Made by a program: the position numbers and the translations under genes
Notes under the pieces: model-generated
Databases searched by the model: none
What the model was told of the DNA's origin: nothing
What the model saw: the letters and a program-made list of their open reading frames with translations, nothing else
Shown: one piece after another, positions 55,119 through 63,804 of the stretch
Numbering within the stretch: position 1 is the first letter of the stretch
Layout of the letters: every line of letters begins with the position of its first letter
Origin: Pleomorphomonas diazotrophica
Lineage (GTDB): Bacteria > Pseudomonadota > Alphaproteobacteria > Rhizobiales > Pleomorphomonadaceae
NCBI RefSeq assembly: GCF_002844595.1
Contig: NZ_PJNW01000009.1
Span: 248,001 to 312,000 of the forward strand
Length of the DNA: 64,000 bases
Direction of reading: 5' to 3'

Positions 55119-55625
55119 ATGCCGGGCTTCCTGGACGACATCGAAACGCTGGTGCCGGCCTTGCGACGCTACGCAAGGGCGCTCACCCGCAACATCGACC
55201 GGGCCGACGATCTGGTCCAGGACTGTCTCGAACGCGCGATTGCCAAGCAGAGCCTGTGGCGGCCGACCGGCCCGCTCCGCCCCTGGCTTTTCAAGATCAT
55301 GATCAATCTCTACCGCAACGACCGCCGCCGCCAGCGCAATTCCCTTGAACAGGAAACGCTGGACATCATGCCCTTCGAGCCGGCCACACCGGCACCGCAG
55401 GGCGCGCGGCTGGCCCTGGCTGAAACGGCCGCCGCGCTTCAGCGGCTTCCGGGCGAACAGCGCGAGGCGCTGCTGCTGGTCGCCCTCGAAGGCATGAGCT
55501 ATGCCGAGGCGGCTGCCGCCCTCGACATACCCCAGGGCACGCTGATGTCGCGGATATCAAGGGCGCGCGAAGCCCTGCGCGGCATGGTGGACGGAACAGG
55601 ACCGAAACTGAGGTCGGTGAAATGA
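55119..55625 (+). CDS. ECF-family RNA polymerase sigma factor
   Basis: Encodes 168 residues. Region 2 contains LVPALRRYARALTRNIDRAD and DDLVQDCLERAIAKQS; region 4 holds LPGEQREALLLVALEGMSYA and the helix-turn-helix ALDIPQGTLMSRISRAREAL. The ATG at 55119 lies just after the repeat; longer frames upstream pass through it and are unlikely coding. The stop overlaps the anti-sigma start by four bases. Promoter must lie in or before the repeat. Confidence 0.9.
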   Translation: MPGFLDDIETLVPALRRYARALTRNIDRADDLVQDCLERAIAKQSLWRPTGPLRPWLFKIMINLYRNDRRRQRNSLEQETLDIMPFEPATPAPQGARLALAETAAALQRLPGEQREALLLVALEGMSYAEAAAALDIPQGTLMSRISRAREALRGMVDGTGPKLRSVK

Positions 55626-56401
55626 ACCAGAGGACCACCATCACCGAGGCCGATCTCAACGCCTATGTCGACGGCGAGCTGACGCCGGAGCGGCGGGCGG
55701 TGGTCGAGGCGCATCTTGCCGACCACCCGGTCGACCGCGAGCGCGTGGCCGCCTGGCGCGAGCAGACCGCGACGTTGCGGTCGCTGTACGGCCATGTGGC
55801 CGAGGAAACGCCGCCGGCGCGCCTGACGCCCTGGCGCCTCGCGGCCGAACGGCGTCGTAATCTCAGTCGATTTGCCATGGCCACGGCGGCAGCCATGGTG
55901 CTCGTGGTGTCGGGCGCTGTTGGTGGCTGGGTCGGTCGCGGCCTCATCCTGCCCGCTCAGTCGGAAATGACCCTGGTGAGCGAAGCCGAGGCCGCCCATA
56001 CGCTCTATGTGCCGGAGGTGCTACATCCGGTGGAGGTGACGGGGGAGGAGGGCTCGCATCTCACCAAATGGCTCTCGAAGCGCCTCGACCGCACCCTGAT
56101 TATCCCCGACCTCTCATCGGAAGGCTTCTCGCTGGTCGGCGGTCGGCTGCTGCCGGCGGCCCGCAGCGCCGCCGCGCTCCTGATGTATGAGAACCGCGAT
56201 GGCGCCCGCGTCACGCTCTACGTCGTGCCGAAGGACGGCGGCGAAACGGCCATGCGCTTCAGCTCCGTCGGAGATCTGACGGCGGTATCCTGGCAGGCCG
56301 AGGCGCTCGGCTGCGTGCTGGTCGGCAGCCTGCCGCGCGAAACGCTGACGAAGCTCGCCAAGGCGAGCTACGGCACCCTCGACGCCGGGTCGGACATCTG
56401 A
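55622..56401 (+). CDS. Anti-sigma factor (transmembrane, zinc-free)
   Basis: Encodes 259 residues. The N-terminal part ITEADLNAYVDGELTPERRA matches the anti-sigma domain, but the HxxxCxxC zinc motif is absent (HLADHP follows). One membrane helix lies at about residues 83-103, then a periplasmic domain of about 150 residues. It probably holds the ECF factor inactive until an envelope signal arrives. ATGA overlap with the sigma gene. Confidence 0.88.
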   Translation: MNQRTTITEADLNAYVDGELTPERRAVVEAHLADHPVDRERVAAWREQTATLRSLYGHVAEETPPARLTPWRLAAERRRNLSRFAMATAAAMVLVVSGAVGGWVGRGLILPAQSEMTLVSEAEAAHTLYVPEVLHPVEVTGEEGSHLTKWLSKRLDRTLIIPDLSSEGFSLVGGRLLPAARSAAALLMYENRDGARVTLYVVPKDGGETAMRFSSVGDLTAVSWQAEALGCVLVGSLPRETLTKLAKASYGTLDAGSDI

Positions 56402-56421
56402 GATCGCCGTCGGCCGGAGCG

Positions 56422-56590
56422 CTAGTGGAGCGAATTTGACATTTGAGTCCCGCCCGACATAAGGCTCCAGATCAAATGTCAAATTCAAAAGCTCCACTAG
56501 AAACAAAAACTTGCTAGTGGTTCTTTTGATTCCGACATTTGCTCCGAGGTTGGTATCAGGCGGAGGCAAATGTCGGAATCGAACCACTAG
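56422..56590. repeat. Two adjacent long palindromes, CTAGTGG-flanked
   Basis: Palindrome 1 (56422-56500) has outer arms CTAGTGGAGC/GCTCCACTAG and inner 14-base arms AATTTGACATTTGA and its complement. Palindrome 2 (56514-56590) has outer arms CTAGTGGTTC/GAACCACTAG and inner 15-base arms GATTCCGACATTTGC and its complement. The two differ in sequence but each is perfectly self-complementary. They end at the stop codon of the minus-strand gene. Confidence 0.9.
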
Positions 56591-56826
56591 ATCCTCGGCT
56601 CTTCCGTCCGCCGGCGGCTGCGCAACTCGCGCCAGGCCTCCATACGCGGCGCGATGCCGAGCGCCACGGGCACCGCGATGATGAAGGTCAGGCCGACCAC
56701 CCAGGGCACGAAAACCTCGGCCTGCTCTTCAAGAGGCGTCGCCATCACGATGACCATGCCGATGCCGAACAGGACGCCCTGCACGATCAGGTAGATCAGC
56801 AACGTGAGCATGATGCGGAGTCTCAT
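56587..56826 (-). CDS. Small membrane protein
   Basis: Encodes 79 residues with two membrane helices (MLTLLIYLIVQGVLFGIGMV, then VPWVVGLTFIIAVPVALGI) and a basic Arg/Glu-rich tail. AAGGAG lies 8 bases before the ATG at 56826, which therefore is preferred over the ATG at 56832 that lies only two bases from it. No family recognised. The stop codon lies within palindrome 2. Confidence 0.72.
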   Translation of the reverse strand: MRLRIMLTLLIYLIVQGVLFGIGMVIVMATPLEEQAEVFVPWVVGLTFIIAVPVALGIAPRMEAWRELRSRRRTEEPRI

Positions 56827-56923
56827 CGCCATCTCTCCTTGAAGGTCACTTCTCCCTTCAACGCAGAGACGGCCCGCTCGGTTGCCAAGGAAGGCCAGAA
56901 GCGATCCTCGCCCAACCGATAAG

Positions 56924-57946
56924 CTACAGGTTTTCCTTGATCAGCACTTCGATCCGGATCTTTTCCTGGGAGGCCAGGATTTCGCGCCGGTCCTTGCGGG
57001 CTCTGAGGATGCGGATGGCGCTTCGCACCAGATGACCCGGATCCTGGGTGATCAGGGCGTCGACATGATGGGAACGCAGGGCAGCCTCGGTGAAGGGCGT
57101 TCGCTCGTGCGCGATGATCACCGGTTTCTCCTTGGTGAAAGCCTTGGTGACGACTTCGAGCGGAACCCGCGCCTCGGAGCTCACGATGTAGACGCCGGCG
57201 ATATTGGGCTGGCTCAGAAGACTGTTGTGAATGATGCGCGCCGTGCGCTCGGCATCGCCATAGGTCTCCAGCGAGGGCAGCACCGCGAGGTTGGGATAGT
57301 CGGCGTTGATGATTTCATCAAAACCCAGCCGCCGCTCCAGGCTGTCGCGGGCCAGCATCGTCTCGGCGATCACCAGGATCGCGCCCTCCGAATGCTTGAG
57401 GAAGCGCCCCATCAGCCGGCCTGCCGTGGCTCCCGCCGCATGATTGTCGATGCCGACGAAGTCATGCCGGCCGCTGGCCATCTGGCCGGCGATGAAGCTG
57501 ATGGCGTCGATGCCCTTTTCGACCAGCCGTGCCTTGGCGTCGCGCACCTGGGGCGATTCCGGCGCCATGATGGCCACGCCGTCCGCCTGTTCCAGTTCGA
57601 GCGAGCCAAGCGCGTTGGCGATTTGGTGCGGATCGCTTTCGTGAATGTGCATGACATCCGCATGGATCATTTCCGCCGCGAAGATCTGGTTGGCCTCGTG
57701 GATGCGCTCGACCAGTCCGGCGCGAAACTGGTCGCCGGTTCGGGGCAGCAGAAACAGGAAACGATAGCTTTTTCCTCGGGCCAGATTGGCAGCGACGACG
57801 TTGCGGATGAATCCAAGTTTTTGAATGGCTTGGTTCACCTTGAGGACGGTGTCCTCCCGGACGCCGGGCCGATTGTTCAGGACGCGGTCCACCGTCGCAA
57901 GGCTGACTCCCGCCTCGATCGCCAAATCCTTGGTTGTCGGTCGCAT
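56924..57946 (-). CDS. LacI-family regulator of the polyol/sugar operon
   Basis: Encodes 340 residues. The helix-turn-helix and hinge are TTKDLAIEAGVSLATVDRVL and NNRPGVREDTVLKV; the ligand domain is the periplasmic-binding-like fold (FLFLLPRTGDQFRAGLVERI onward). It is divergent from the binding-protein gene and separated by two matching palindromes that should be its operators. The inducer is likely the transported sugar or its phosphate. Confidence 0.93.
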   Translation of the reverse strand: MRPTTKDLAIEAGVSLATVDRVLNNRPGVREDTVLKVNQAIQKLGFIRNVVAANLARGKSYRFLFLLPRTGDQFRAGLVERIHEANQIFAAEMIHADVMHIHESDPHQIANALGSLELEQADGVAIMAPESPQVRDAKARLVEKGIDAISFIAGQMASGRHDFVGIDNHAAGATAGRLMGRFLKHSEGAILVIAETMLARDSLERRLGFDEIINADYPNLAVLPSLETYGDAERTARIIHNSLLSQPNIAGVYIVSSEARVPLEVVTKAFTKEKPVIIAHERTPFTEAALRSHHVDALITQDPGHLVRSAIRILRARKDRREILASQEKIRIEVLIKENL

Positions 57947-58010
57947 CCGGCCTCCCGCTCAGCGCACCCGTCTCTTTTCATTGAAATTCGGATCGAGCGC
58001 AACAGGCTTT

Positions 58011-58054
58011 GAGGTACGTACCTAAAAGTCTGATTGCCGTGAGGCACGTACCTC
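58011..58054. promoter_or_regulatory. Twin LacI-type operators
   Basis: GAGGTACGTACCT (58011-58023) and GAGGCACGTACCTC (58041-58054) are palindromic with the same AGG-ACGT-CCT core, centres 30 bases apart, about three helical turns, in the lacI/binding-protein promoter region. Repression of both directions is expected. Confidence 0.75.
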
Positions 58055-58123
58055 ATGTACGGTCAAACCCGTAAGTGTTGTGGCGAGGAGGCTGCTGCGC
58101 TTGCTATGGGGAGGACCAATCAC

Positions 58124-59455
58124 ATGAACGCGAAACGATTGCTGACGCGGGCCTTCACGGCCGCGGTCGTCGCCCTTGGCTTCAGCGCCGGCGCCGCACG
58201 GGCGACGGATCTGACGCTGTGCTGGGCGGCCTGGGATCCTGCCAACGCCCTGGTGGAACTCAGCAAGGAATATGAGGCCCAGTCGGGCAACACCATGCAT
58301 TTCGAGTTCGTGCCGTGGACCAGCTTTGCCGATCGCATGCTGAACGAGCTGAACTCGGGCGGCAAACTCTGCGACCTGATGATCGGCGACAGCCAGTGGA
58401 TCGGCGGCGCTGCCGAGAACGGCCAGTACATCAAGCTCAACGACTTCTTCGACGCCAACGCCATCAAGATGGACGACTTCATCCCGGCGACGGTGGTGGG
58501 CTATTCCGAATGGCCCAAGAACACGCCGAACTACTGGGCGCTTCCCGCCTTCGGCGACGTGGTCGGCTGGACCTATCGCAAGGACTGGTTCGCACGCCCC
58601 GAGTTGCAGGCCGAGTTCAAGGCGAAATACGGCCATGACCTCGCCGTGCCCGCCACCTTCGACGAGCTGAAGCAGATCGCCGAGTTCTTCCAGAACCGCG
58701 ACATCGACGGCAAGAAGGTCTATGGCGTGTCGATCTACACCGAGCGCGGCTCGGAAGGCATCACCATGGGGGTGATGGACGTCCTCTACAGTTACGGCTT
58801 CAAATACGACAATCCCGACAAGCCCTACGACATGGAAGGCTTCGTCAACTCCGACAATGCCGTCAAGGGATTGGAGTTCTACAAGTCGCTCTATGACTGC
58901 TGCGTGCCGCCGGGATCGTCCAACGGCTACATGACCGAGGGCGTCGATGCCTTCAAGTCGGGCCAGGTGGCCCTGCAGATGAACTTCGCCTTCACCTGGC
59001 CGGGCTTCAACACCGATGCCAACGTGGGCGGCGACCGCACCGGCTATTTCGCCAACCCGGCCGGGCCGAACGGCGACAAGTTCGCGCAGTTGGGCGGGCA
59101 GGGCATTTCGGTCGTCTCGGCCTCGGACAAGCAGGAGGCGGCGCTCACCTACATCAAGTGGTTTGCCCAGCCGAGCGTCCAGGCCAAGTGGTGGAAACTC
59201 GGCGGCTACTCGGCCTTGCGCGCCGTGGTGGAAGACCCCGGCTTTGCCACCAGCCAGCCCTATGCCCAGACCTTCCTCGACAGCATGGCTATCGTGAAGG
59301 ACTTCTGGGCGGAGCCGAGCTACGCCACGCTGATGCAATCGTCGCAGAAGTGGTTCCACGACTATGTGGTGGCCGGCCACGGCACGGCCAAGCAAGCCCT
59401 CGACGGACTGGTGGCCGATTGGCACGCCACCTTCGAGGAAGAAGGCAAGTACTGA
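58124..59455 (+). CDS. Sugar/polyol ABC substrate-binding protein
   Basis: Encodes 443 residues with a signal peptide of about 26 residues. It belongs to the extracellular family-1 binders: VELSKEYEAQSGNTMHFEFV, PNYWALPAFGDVVGWTYRKD, then FNTDANVGGDRTGYF. GGGGAGGA precedes the ATG. It is the first gene of the operon, 177 bases from the divergent lacI. Substrate inferred as a polyol because of the downstream dhaK. Confidence 0.92.
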   Translation: MNAKRLLTRAFTAAVVALGFSAGAARATDLTLCWAAWDPANALVELSKEYEAQSGNTMHFEFVPWTSFADRMLNELNSGGKLCDLMIGDSQWIGGAAENGQYIKLNDFFDANAIKMDDFIPATVVGYSEWPKNTPNYWALPAFGDVVGWTYRKDWFARPELQAEFKAKYGHDLAVPATFDELKQIAEFFQNRDIDGKKVYGVSIYTERGSEGITMGVMDVLYSYGFKYDNPDKPYDMEGFVNSDNAVKGLEFYKSLYDCCVPPGSSNGYMTEGVDAFKSGQVALQMNFAFTWPGFNTDANVGGDRTGYFANPAGPNGDKFAQLGGQGISVVSASDKQEAALTYIKWFAQPSVQAKWWKLGGYSALRAVVEDPGFATSQPYAQTFLDSMAIVKDFWAEPSYATLMQSSQKWFHDYVVAGHGTAKQALDGLVADWHATFEEEGKY

Positions 59456-59518
59456 CCAAGCTCATGCGGGCCGAAGGCCGTCCGCGCCTTCGGCTCGCCG
59501 CTCCAGGAACGCACCATC

Positions 59519-60466
59519 ATGTCCGATCATCTCATCCAACGCGTCGCGTCAGCCACGCCACCCCGGCTTGCGCGCCGGATCCGGGGTGTTTCCGACCGGA
59601 CGATCGCCTGGCTGTTCGTGACGCCGACCATCCTGCTGCTCTTGGCGGTGAACATCTTCCCGCTGATCTGGACGATCCGCCTGAGCATGACGAATTTCCG
59701 TACCAACCGGCCGAACAACCCGGTCGAGTTCGTCGGCCTGGAGAACTACCGCAAGATCCTGAGCAATCCCGATACCTGGGCCTCGTTGCAGGCGACCGCC
59801 CACTTCCTGATCTCCACCATCGTCCTGCAGGTCGTGCTCGGCTTCACGCTGGCCTATCTCATCAACAAGAAGTTCCGCGGCAACGATCTCTGGACCACGC
59901 TGATCGTGCTGCCGATGATGCTGTCGCCGGCGGTCGTCGGCAACTTCTGGACCTTCCTCTATCAGCCACAGATCGGATTGTTCAACTATTTCATAGAGTT
60001 CCTGTCCGGGATCGATCCCGCCAGCTTCTCGATGATCGGCGACGTCTCGCTCGCTCCCTGGACGATCGTCCTCGTCGACACCTGGATGTGGACGCCCTTC
60101 GTGATGCTGATCTGCCTCGCCGGTCTCCGGTCGATACCGCCCAGCATCTATGAGGCGGCCGAATGCGACCGCGCCAGCAAGTGGCGGCAGTTCTGGACCA
60201 TCACGCTGCCGATGGCGCTGCCCTTTTTGATGCTGGCGGTGCTGTTCCGCGGCATCGAGAACTTCAAGATGTTCGACCTCGTGGTGCAGCTCACCGGCGG
60301 CGGCCCAGGCGCCACCACGCAGCTCACCTCGATCGATCTCAAGCGCGAAGCCTTCGAGAAATGGCGCACCGGCTTTGCCTCGGCCTATGCGGTCATCCTG
60401 TTCGTCACCGTCTTCGGCCTGGCCTCGATCTACGTGAAGGCGCTCAACAAGGTGAAAGACAGATGA
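59519..60466 (+). CDS. Sugar ABC permease (MalF-like)
   Basis: Encodes 315 residues with six or seven helices, the first at about residue 35. The EAA-type loop is EAAECDRASKWRQFWTITLP. It overlaps the next gene by ATGA. It forms the pore with the following permease. Confidence 0.92.
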   Translation: MSDHLIQRVASATPPRLARRIRGVSDRTIAWLFVTPTILLLLAVNIFPLIWTIRLSMTNFRTNRPNNPVEFVGLENYRKILSNPDTWASLQATAHFLISTIVLQVVLGFTLAYLINKKFRGNDLWTTLIVLPMMLSPAVVGNFWTFLYQPQIGLFNYFIEFLSGIDPASFSMIGDVSLAPWTIVLVDTWMWTPFVMLICLAGLRSIPPSIYEAAECDRASKWRQFWTITLPMALPFLMLAVLFRGIENFKMFDLVVQLTGGGPGATTQLTSIDLKREAFEKWRTGFASAYAVILFVTVFGLASIYVKALNKVKDR

Positions 60467-61401
60467 GCTATTCGATCACCGAGCCGTCAAGCCGCCAGAA
60501 ATGGTTCGCCGGAATCCTGGTTGTCGGCTACGCGCTGCTGACCTTGCTGCCGCTCATCTGGATCATCGCCACCGGCTTCAAGACGCCGGCCGACGCCATC
60601 GCCTATCCGCCCAAGGTGATTTTCACCCCATCGCTCGAGGGCTACGTCAACCTCTTCACCTCGCGCAGCCGGGTGACGCCGGAGGATCTCGCCGCGCTCG
60701 GCCCGCCCACCACATGGTACGACGCGATCGTGCGGCAATACGACATGGTCATCAACGGCCCCTCGCGCTACGGCGAGCGGTTCATGAACTCGGTGATCAT
60801 CGGCTTCGGCTCGACCTTCCTGTCGGTGTTCCTCGGCACGATCGCTGCCTATGCCTTCAGCCGCTTCAAGGTGCCGCTCAAGGACGACCTCCTGTTCTTC
60901 ATCCTGTCGACCCGGATGATGCCACCGATCGCCGTCGCCATCCCGATCTTCCTGATGTACCGGCAGCTCGGCCTGAGCGACACGCACCTCGGCATGATCC
61001 TGCTCTACACCGCGGTGAACCTGTCGCTGTCGGTCTGGCTGCTGAAGGGCTTCATCGACGAGATACCGATCGAATACGAGGAAGCGGCGCTGATCGACGG
61101 CTACACGCGCTTCCAGGCCTTCTACAAGGTGGTCCTGCCGCAGGCCGCCACCGGCATCGCCTCGACGGCCATCTTCTGCCTGATCTTCTCCTGGAACGAA
61201 TACGCCTTCGCCGTGCTGCTCACCTCCGGCGAGGCGCAGACGGCGCCACCCTTCATTCCCACCATCATCGGATCGGGCGGCAAGGACTGGCCCGCCGTGG
61301 CCGCCGGCGCGACGCTGTTCCTCATGCCGATCATGATCTTCACCATCCTGCTCCGCAAACACCTGCTGCGCGGCATCACCTTCGGAGCGGTCCGCAAATG
61401 A
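60463..61401 (+). CDS. Sugar ABC permease (MalG-like)
   Basis: Encodes 312 residues. It has the MalG layout: first helix near residue 20, then a long loop and the transport domain with EEAALIDGYTRFQAFYKVVL as the EAA loop. The stop overlaps the start of the 62-residue gene by four bases (ATGA), tying that small gene to the operon. Confidence 0.92.
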   Translation: MSYSITEPSSRQKWFAGILVVGYALLTLLPLIWIIATGFKTPADAIAYPPKVIFTPSLEGYVNLFTSRSRVTPEDLAALGPPTTWYDAIVRQYDMVINGPSRYGERFMNSVIIGFGSTFLSVFLGTIAAYAFSRFKVPLKDDLLFFILSTRMMPPIAVAIPIFLMYRQLGLSDTHLGMILLYTAVNLSLSVWLLKGFIDEIPIEYEEAALIDGYTRFQAFYKVVLPQAATGIASTAIFCLIFSWNEYAFAVLLTSGEAQTAPPFIPTIIGSGGKDWPAVAAGATLFLMPIMIFTILLRKHLLRGITFGAVRK

Positions 61402-61586
61402 ACGCCTTCCTCCACGGCCTCTTGCGCCTGCGCCGAGGCCCCTGGGAAATGGTCGCCACGGTGTTGATCGCCCTGGGAGTGGTCATGCTGATGCAGCCCA
61501 TCGCGTTGGTTCTCTTCACCTATTCCTTCGTCGTGACCTTGGTGGGAACGGTTCTGTTCATCATCGTCAGCCATTTCCCGGAGTGA
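61398..61586 (+). CDS. Small two-helix membrane protein of the polyol operon
   Basis: Encodes 62 residues. A basic N terminus (LLRLRRGPWEM) is followed by two helices, MVATVLIALGVVMLMQPIAL and LFTYSFVVTLVGTVLFIIV. Coupled by ATGA overlap to the permease upstream and by a three-base gap to the ATPase downstream. Rhizobial glycerol importers have a small DUF2160-type membrane protein in the same position; whether this one is related cannot be seen. It is hidden in longer frames. Confidence 0.78.
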   Translation: MNAFLHGLLRLRRGPWEMVATVLIALGVVMLMQPIALVLFTYSFVVTLVGTVLFIIVSHFPE

Positions 61587-61589
61587 TCG

Positions 61590-62684
61590 ATGGCACAGAT
61601 CGTCATCAAGAACCTGCGCAAGGAATTTGGCGCCTTCACTGCCGTGCAGTCGTCGAGCTTCACCATCGAAGACGGCGAGTTCTTCATGCTGCTGGGCCCG
61701 TCGGGCTGCGGCAAGACCACGACGCTCCGGATGATCGCCGGGCTGGAGCTGCCGACGGCCGGCGAGATCTACATCAACGGCACCGAAGTCAGCCAGAAGC
61801 CGGCCTCCAAGCGCGATATCGCCTTCGTCTTCCAGATGTTCGCCCTCTATCCGCACATGAACGTGCGCCGGAACATCTCCTATCCGCTCGTCAGCCAGGG
61901 CATGCCGAGGGATCAGGTGCGCGCCAAGGTCGACGAGGTGGCCAGGATTCTGGGCATCACCGCCTTGCTCGACAAGCCGGTGGGCGGTCTCTCCGGCGGC
62001 GACCGGCAGCGCGTGGCGCTCGGGCGCGCCGTGGTGCGCGATCCCGCCTGCTTTCTGATGGACGAGCCGCTCGGCGCCCTCGATGCCGAGTTTCGAGAGC
62101 ATATGGCGCAGGAGCTGCGCGCCCTTCACGACCGCATGCACGCCACCACGGTCTACGTGACGCACGACCAGCTCGAAGCGATGCAGATGGGCGACAAGAT
62201 CGTGGTGATGAACCACGGTGTCATCGAGCAGTTCGGCCGCCCGCAGGAGATCTACGACTGGCCGGCGACCACCTTCGTCGCCACCTTCATCGGCTCCCCG
62301 GCCATGAACCTGTTGCCCTTCGAGGGCATGGTCGGCAATGGCGCGACCTCGGTCACGCTGGCCGGGGCGGAGGTGCATATCCCCAAGATGATCAGCGGCG
62401 GCGATGGTACGCTGACCCTCGGCGTCAGGCCCGAGCACGTGCACCTCGACGATGCCGCCACCTATCGCGGGCGCATCGTCACCGCCGAATACCTCGGCAC
62501 CACGCAGATCGTCACGCTCGATACGCCGCTCGGTCAGGTCAAGGCCCGCCTCAGCTCCAACAAGGTGGTGACACCAGGCGAAACCGTCGGTCTGAGGTTC
62601 GACGCCCGCTCGATCTCGCTCTTCGGGTCCGATGGCCGCGCACTGACCTCAACGGCCAATCAGAGGGTGCTGCACCATGGCTGA
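61590..62684 (+). CDS. Sugar ABC ATP-binding protein 1 (UgpC/MalK-like)
   Basis: Encodes 364 residues. Walker A is GPSGCGKTT, the signature reads LSGGDRQRVALGRA with D in place of the usual Q, Walker B is CFLMDEPLGALDAE, and the H-loop is VTHDQLEA. A C-terminal regulatory TOBE-like domain follows. Overlaps the second ATPase by 8 bases. Two ATPases in one importer operon suggest a heterodimer. Confidence 0.92.
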   Translation: MAQIVIKNLRKEFGAFTAVQSSSFTIEDGEFFMLLGPSGCGKTTTLRMIAGLELPTAGEIYINGTEVSQKPASKRDIAFVFQMFALYPHMNVRRNISYPLVSQGMPRDQVRAKVDEVARILGITALLDKPVGGLSGGDRQRVALGRAVVRDPACFLMDEPLGALDAEFREHMAQELRALHDRMHATTVYVTHDQLEAMQMGDKIVVMNHGVIEQFGRPQEIYDWPATTFVATFIGSPAMNLLPFEGMVGNGATSVTLAGAEVHIPKMISGGDGTLTLGVRPEHVHLDDAATYRGRIVTAEYLGTTQIVTLDTPLGQVKARLSSNKVVTPGETVGLRFDARSISLFGSDGRALTSTANQRVLHHG

Positions 62685-63672
62685 AGTCCGCTTGCAGAAC
62701 GTCTCGAAATCCTTCGGCCGGCAGACGGCCCTCGAGGACGTTTCCCTGAGGGTGCCCAATGGCTCCTTCGTGGTGCTGCTGGGGCCGACCGGCGCCGGGA
62801 AGACCACGCTGCTGCGCATAGTCTCGGGGTTGGATACCCCCAACGAGGGCGATGTGTTCATTGCCGGCCGCTCCATGGCAGGGTTGCCGCCGGCCGAGCG
62901 CAACGTGGCGATGGTGTTCCAGCAATATTCGCTCTACCCGCATCTGACGGTGCGCGAGAACATGGAATTTCCGCTGAAATCGCCCCTACTCAGGACGCCC
63001 AAGGCGGAGATCGCCCGCAAGGTGGGGGAGGTGGCCGAGATCCTTCAGATCTCCCACAAGCTCGACAACAAGGCGACGGCTCTCTCCGGCGGCGAAATGC
63101 AGCGTGTCTCGATCGGCCGTGCCCTCGTGCGCAGCCCCAACGTCTATCTGATGGACGAGCCGCTCTCCTCGCTGGACGCCAAGCTGCGTGCCGACCTGCG
63201 CGTCGAGCTCAAGAACATCCAGGCCAATCTGGGCGCCACCTTCCTCTACGTCACCCACGACCAGATCGAGGCGATGACCATGGCCACCCATGTCGGCGTC
63301 CTCGATCACGGCCGGCTGGTGCAGTTCGGCACGCCACGCGAGATCTACGAGCAGCCGGTCAGCATCTACGCCGCCGGGCGCCTGGGACAGCCGCATATCA
63401 ACATCCTGCCGGCCGACCTGTTCGGCCCGGCGCCCTCCGGCGCCGCCTACATCGGCATGCGTCCCGAGCAGATCCTTCAGGGCGAGGGGCAGGACAGCCT
63501 GGTCAAGCGCGTCGAGCATCTCGGCGACCAGACCCGCCTGCACCTTGCTTTCAGGAATCACGACCTGACGACGGTCATCGACGCGCACACGCCGCTGCGG
63601 GCAGGCGACATCGTCAAGATCCAGCCGTTGAAGCCATTCTATTTCGACGCCGCCGGCGCTCGCATCGTCTGA
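62677..63672 (+). CDS. Sugar ABC ATP-binding protein 2 (UgpC/MalK-like)
   Basis: Encodes 331 residues. Walker A is GPTGAGKTT, the signature is LSGGEMQRVSIGRA, Walker B is VYLMDEPLSSLDAK and the H-loop is VTHDQIEA. Its C-terminal domain is shorter than in the first ATPase. The TGA stop is the first three bases of repeat copy B. Partner of the preceding ATPase. Confidence 0.92.
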   Translation: MAEVRLQNVSKSFGRQTALEDVSLRVPNGSFVVLLGPTGAGKTTLLRIVSGLDTPNEGDVFIAGRSMAGLPPAERNVAMVFQQYSLYPHLTVRENMEFPLKSPLLRTPKAEIARKVGEVAEILQISHKLDNKATALSGGEMQRVSIGRALVRSPNVYLMDEPLSSLDAKLRADLRVELKNIQANLGATFLYVTHDQIEAMTMATHVGVLDHGRLVQFGTPREIYEQPVSIYAAGRLGQPHINILPADLFGPAPSGAAYIGMRPEQILQGEGQDSLVKRVEHLGDQTRLHLAFRNHDLTTVIDAHTPLRAGDIVKIQPLKPFYFDAAGARIV

Positions 63673-63790
63673 TACCAAGATGCATTGAAAATGCCTCTTG
63701 GTATTCCGTTTGCCGATTTCTCATGCCCCTGACGCAACTGAGAAATCGGCAGTTCAATGAGCGGATGCGCCAGCATCTTCGCGAATTGGC
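63670..63790 (+). repeat. Three-hairpin structured repeat, copy B
   Basis: It starts with the TGA of the second ATPase gene. Hairpin 1 keeps ATACCAAG/CTTGGTAT with a GCA/TGC inner part; hairpin 2 is CCGATTTCTCA/TGAGAAATCGG; hairpin 3 is GATGC-GCCA-GCATC. In hairpin 2 the base pair G-C of copy A is C-G here, a compensating change. Confidence 0.9.
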
Positions 63791-63804
63791 ATGAGGGGGA
63801 CAAC

